A stretch of DNA of 14,671 bases from Candidatus Zixiibacteriota bacterium (GTDB lineage Bacteria > Zixibacteria > MSB-5A5 > GN15 > FEB-12). Below, in pieces: positions 13,705-14,671 of this stretch. The translations under genes and the position numbers were made by a program. The stretch's first letter is position 1. Every line of letters starts with the position of its first letter. The notes under the pieces are model-generated. The model did no database searches, was not told where the DNA came from, and saw nothing but the letters and a program-made list of their open reading frames with translations. The stretch is from positions 1-14,671 of the forward strand of contig QNAF01000026.1 of NCBI GenBank assembly GCA_003641405.1, read 5' to 3'.

Positions 13705-14671
13705 TCAAAAACCGAGCAAAACCTGGCGGTCGTTGCTGATCGCTTTGATGGGCGCAGGAAGCGGGGGTGAATCGTCCCAGGTACGGCCTTTCAGAAGTCG
13801 CCCTGACTTCTTCTTGTTCACACCGCCCCACTGCTTGAAGAAAAACGCCGCATGCTGCTTGCGGCACTGCTCCTGGATATCCAGCACCCACTCCTCTTTA
13901 ATGGGCCGAGCGCCGGGACCGGACTCGCCGCCTACAATCACCCAGTCGATCCCGTCAAGATCAAGTCTTGGAATCGGTCCCAGAAGCGGCTCCAGCGAGA
14001 GAAACCGCACTGGGGCATCGACTCGGCGAAGATCATCAATCCGCTCAAGATACCGATTGCTCTCGACCGTTACCCCCATCCAGACATTCTCTGGCCAGTA
14101 GAGCGAGGGTGCCCCACCGCTTGGGCTTGTTGATAAACCCTGTACTGTGCGCGGCAGACGTCCCCGTCTGCCGATATCCTGATGCCAGGCGGCGCACGAG
14201 GACGTACACTGCCCACCGTCAATCAGTTTTTCAACAAGCCCGCTTGCGGTGGGATCAGGCTTTTGGGCAAACCTCGCCAGCCGTTTGGAGCGCTTGGTGA
14301 GAATCTGGAAAACGTGTTTATCGGCACGGGCCATGACATCAAACATCCTGCGCACAAACGCCACCGGCACTTTGGGGTGAAACAGGTCGGACATCGAATT
14401 AACAAACACCACCTGCGGTTTGCGCCAATGTAGGGGTTCTTCGAGGATTTCCGGATACAGGGTAACTTGGAACCCGTTACGGTACTTGGCCACCCCCATA
14501 GCCTGCAGCCGCTTCGCCATCCGCTCGGCATAACAATATACGCACCCAGCCGAGAGGGCTTGTTGATAAAGCCTTATTTTCACGTTGCATAATACGATGA
14601 GGGTGCATGGCAACCTATGTTTGTGTTTGGACGCCACAATCGGCTCACAAGTCGTGTGACAAGGTTGAGTA
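13705..14671 (-). CDS. DUF5131 (phage Gp37/Gp68-type) protein carrying two repeat insertions; 5' end outside the window
   Basis: Family features, numbered from a GTG at 14637: SAGCVYCYAERMAKRLQAMG (29-48), with C32 and C35 of a radical-SAM-like Cys cluster; VFVNSMSDLFH (77-87); ILTKRSKRLARF; PENVWMGVTVE; RFLSLEPLLGP; DWVIVGGESGPGARP; FFFKQWGG; GRTWDD. The function of the family is not established; it is common in phages and accessory DNA. Repeat copy D adds residues 133-172, where relatives run straight from the LTKR region to P-x-N-V-W-x-G-V. Everything before about residue 28 is repeat copy E, replacing the usual WNPVTGC segment with the first cysteine. The frame has no stop through D or through the visible part of E, so the true start is beyond 14671 or the protein now starts inside E. 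It could make a protein with inserts or be a pseudogene. Confidence 0.75.
   Translation of the reverse strand, partial: TQPCHTTCEPIVASKHKHRLPCTLIVLCNVKIRLYQQALSAGCVYCYAERMAKRLQAMGVAKYRNGFQVTLYPEILEEPLHWRKPQVVFVNSMSDLFHPKVPVAFVRRMFDVMARADKHVFQILTKRSKRLARFAQKPDPTASGLVEKLIDGGQCTSSCAAWHQDIGRRGRLPRTVQGLSTSPSGGAPSLYWPENVWMGVTVESNRYLERIDDLRRVDAPVRFLSLEPLLGPIPRLDLDGIDWVIVGGESGPGARPIKEEWVLDIQEQCRKQHAAFFFKQWGGVNKKKSGRLLKGRTWDDSPPLPAPIKAISNDRQVLLGF
14123..14241. repeat. Palindromic mobile repeat, copy D, inserted in frame in the DUF5131 gene
   Basis: Ends GGGCTTGTTGATAAA (14123-14137) and GTTTTTCAACAAGCCC (14226-14241) have a perfect 11-base terminal inverted repeat. The flanks are GCTT on both sides (14119-14122 and 14242-14245), a target duplication. 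The 119 bases plus 4 make 123, exactly 41 codons, without a stop in the gene's frame. Inside, CGGCAGACG/CGTCTGCCG (14152-14160 with 14165-14173) is a perfect stem on a 4-base loop. The part ACGTCCCCGT (14158-14167) is complementary at 9 of 10 bases to ACGAGGACGT (14196-14205). Confidence 0.9.
14556..14671. repeat. Palindromic mobile repeat, copy E (partial, runs off the window), in the DUF5131 gene
   Basis: GGGCTTGTTGATAAAG (14556-14571) is identical to the copy D end for 15 bases and has the same orientation. It is preceded by GAGA (14552-14555), which would be the target duplication; the partner lies outside the window. The body (14572-14671) has no clear strong hairpin and differs from A-D, so this may be a longer or different family member. 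It stays open in the DUF5131 frame up to the window edge. Confidence 0.7.

Overview
The window is a gene-dense stretch of a diderm (Gram-negative-type) bacterial chromosome. It has two cytoplasmic/periplasmic housekeeping operons and a family of small palindromic mobile repeats, and it begins and ends in accessory DNA. An outer membrane and respiration are suggested by a membrane-anchored parvulin chaperone of the PpiD/SurA type, a secreted LytM peptidase, a System I cytochrome c biogenesis protein (CcmF) and an ETF:quinone oxidoreductase. The combination and the moderate GC content recall FCB-group or Zixibacteria-like genomes, but that assignment is an inference with no marker gene behind it.

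Layout from left to right. Positions 1-129 hold the left end of an IS3-family insertion sequence, with the first 19 codons of orfA on the minus strand. It abuts palindromic repeat copy A (135-306). A rhomboid protease (TTG start) and a secreted M23/LytM peptidase follow on the minus strand. They are divergent from a plus-strand peptidyl-prolyl isomerase gene that has its own promoter and a strong terminator. Next comes a minus-strand group in transcription order: an ArsC/Spx-like small protein, ETF:quinone oxidoreductase, then a carbon-nitrogen hydrolase. A good sigma70-type promoter lies upstream at 8430-8459. A 470-base gap (8313-8782) carries that promoter and a divergent palindromic repeat (copy B).

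The second minus-strand operon is pdxT-lipA-ispH-ccmF. Its first three genes are joined by two 4-base ATGA overlaps and it is driven by a promoter at 13513-13540. Repeat copy C (13546-13685) sits 5 bases upstream of that -35 box. The right end is a DUF5131 (phage Gp37/Gp68-type) gene that runs off the window.

The most interesting system is the repeat family. Copies C, D and E have ends GGGCTTGTTGATAAA and (at the other end of C and D) near TTTTTCAACAAGCCC. C and D have perfect 4-base target duplications, TGTG and GCTT. The internal parts differ between copies but keep the same plan of two adjacent hairpins that are also complementary to each other. Copy D lies inside the DUF5131 coding sequence. 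Repeat plus duplication is 123 bases, so it adds exactly 41 codons with no stop. Copy E enters the same gene just before its Cys-x2-Cys motif and is also open to the window edge. This resembles the in-frame Rickettsia palindromic elements, but apparently in an unrelated lineage and with clear transposition hallmarks.
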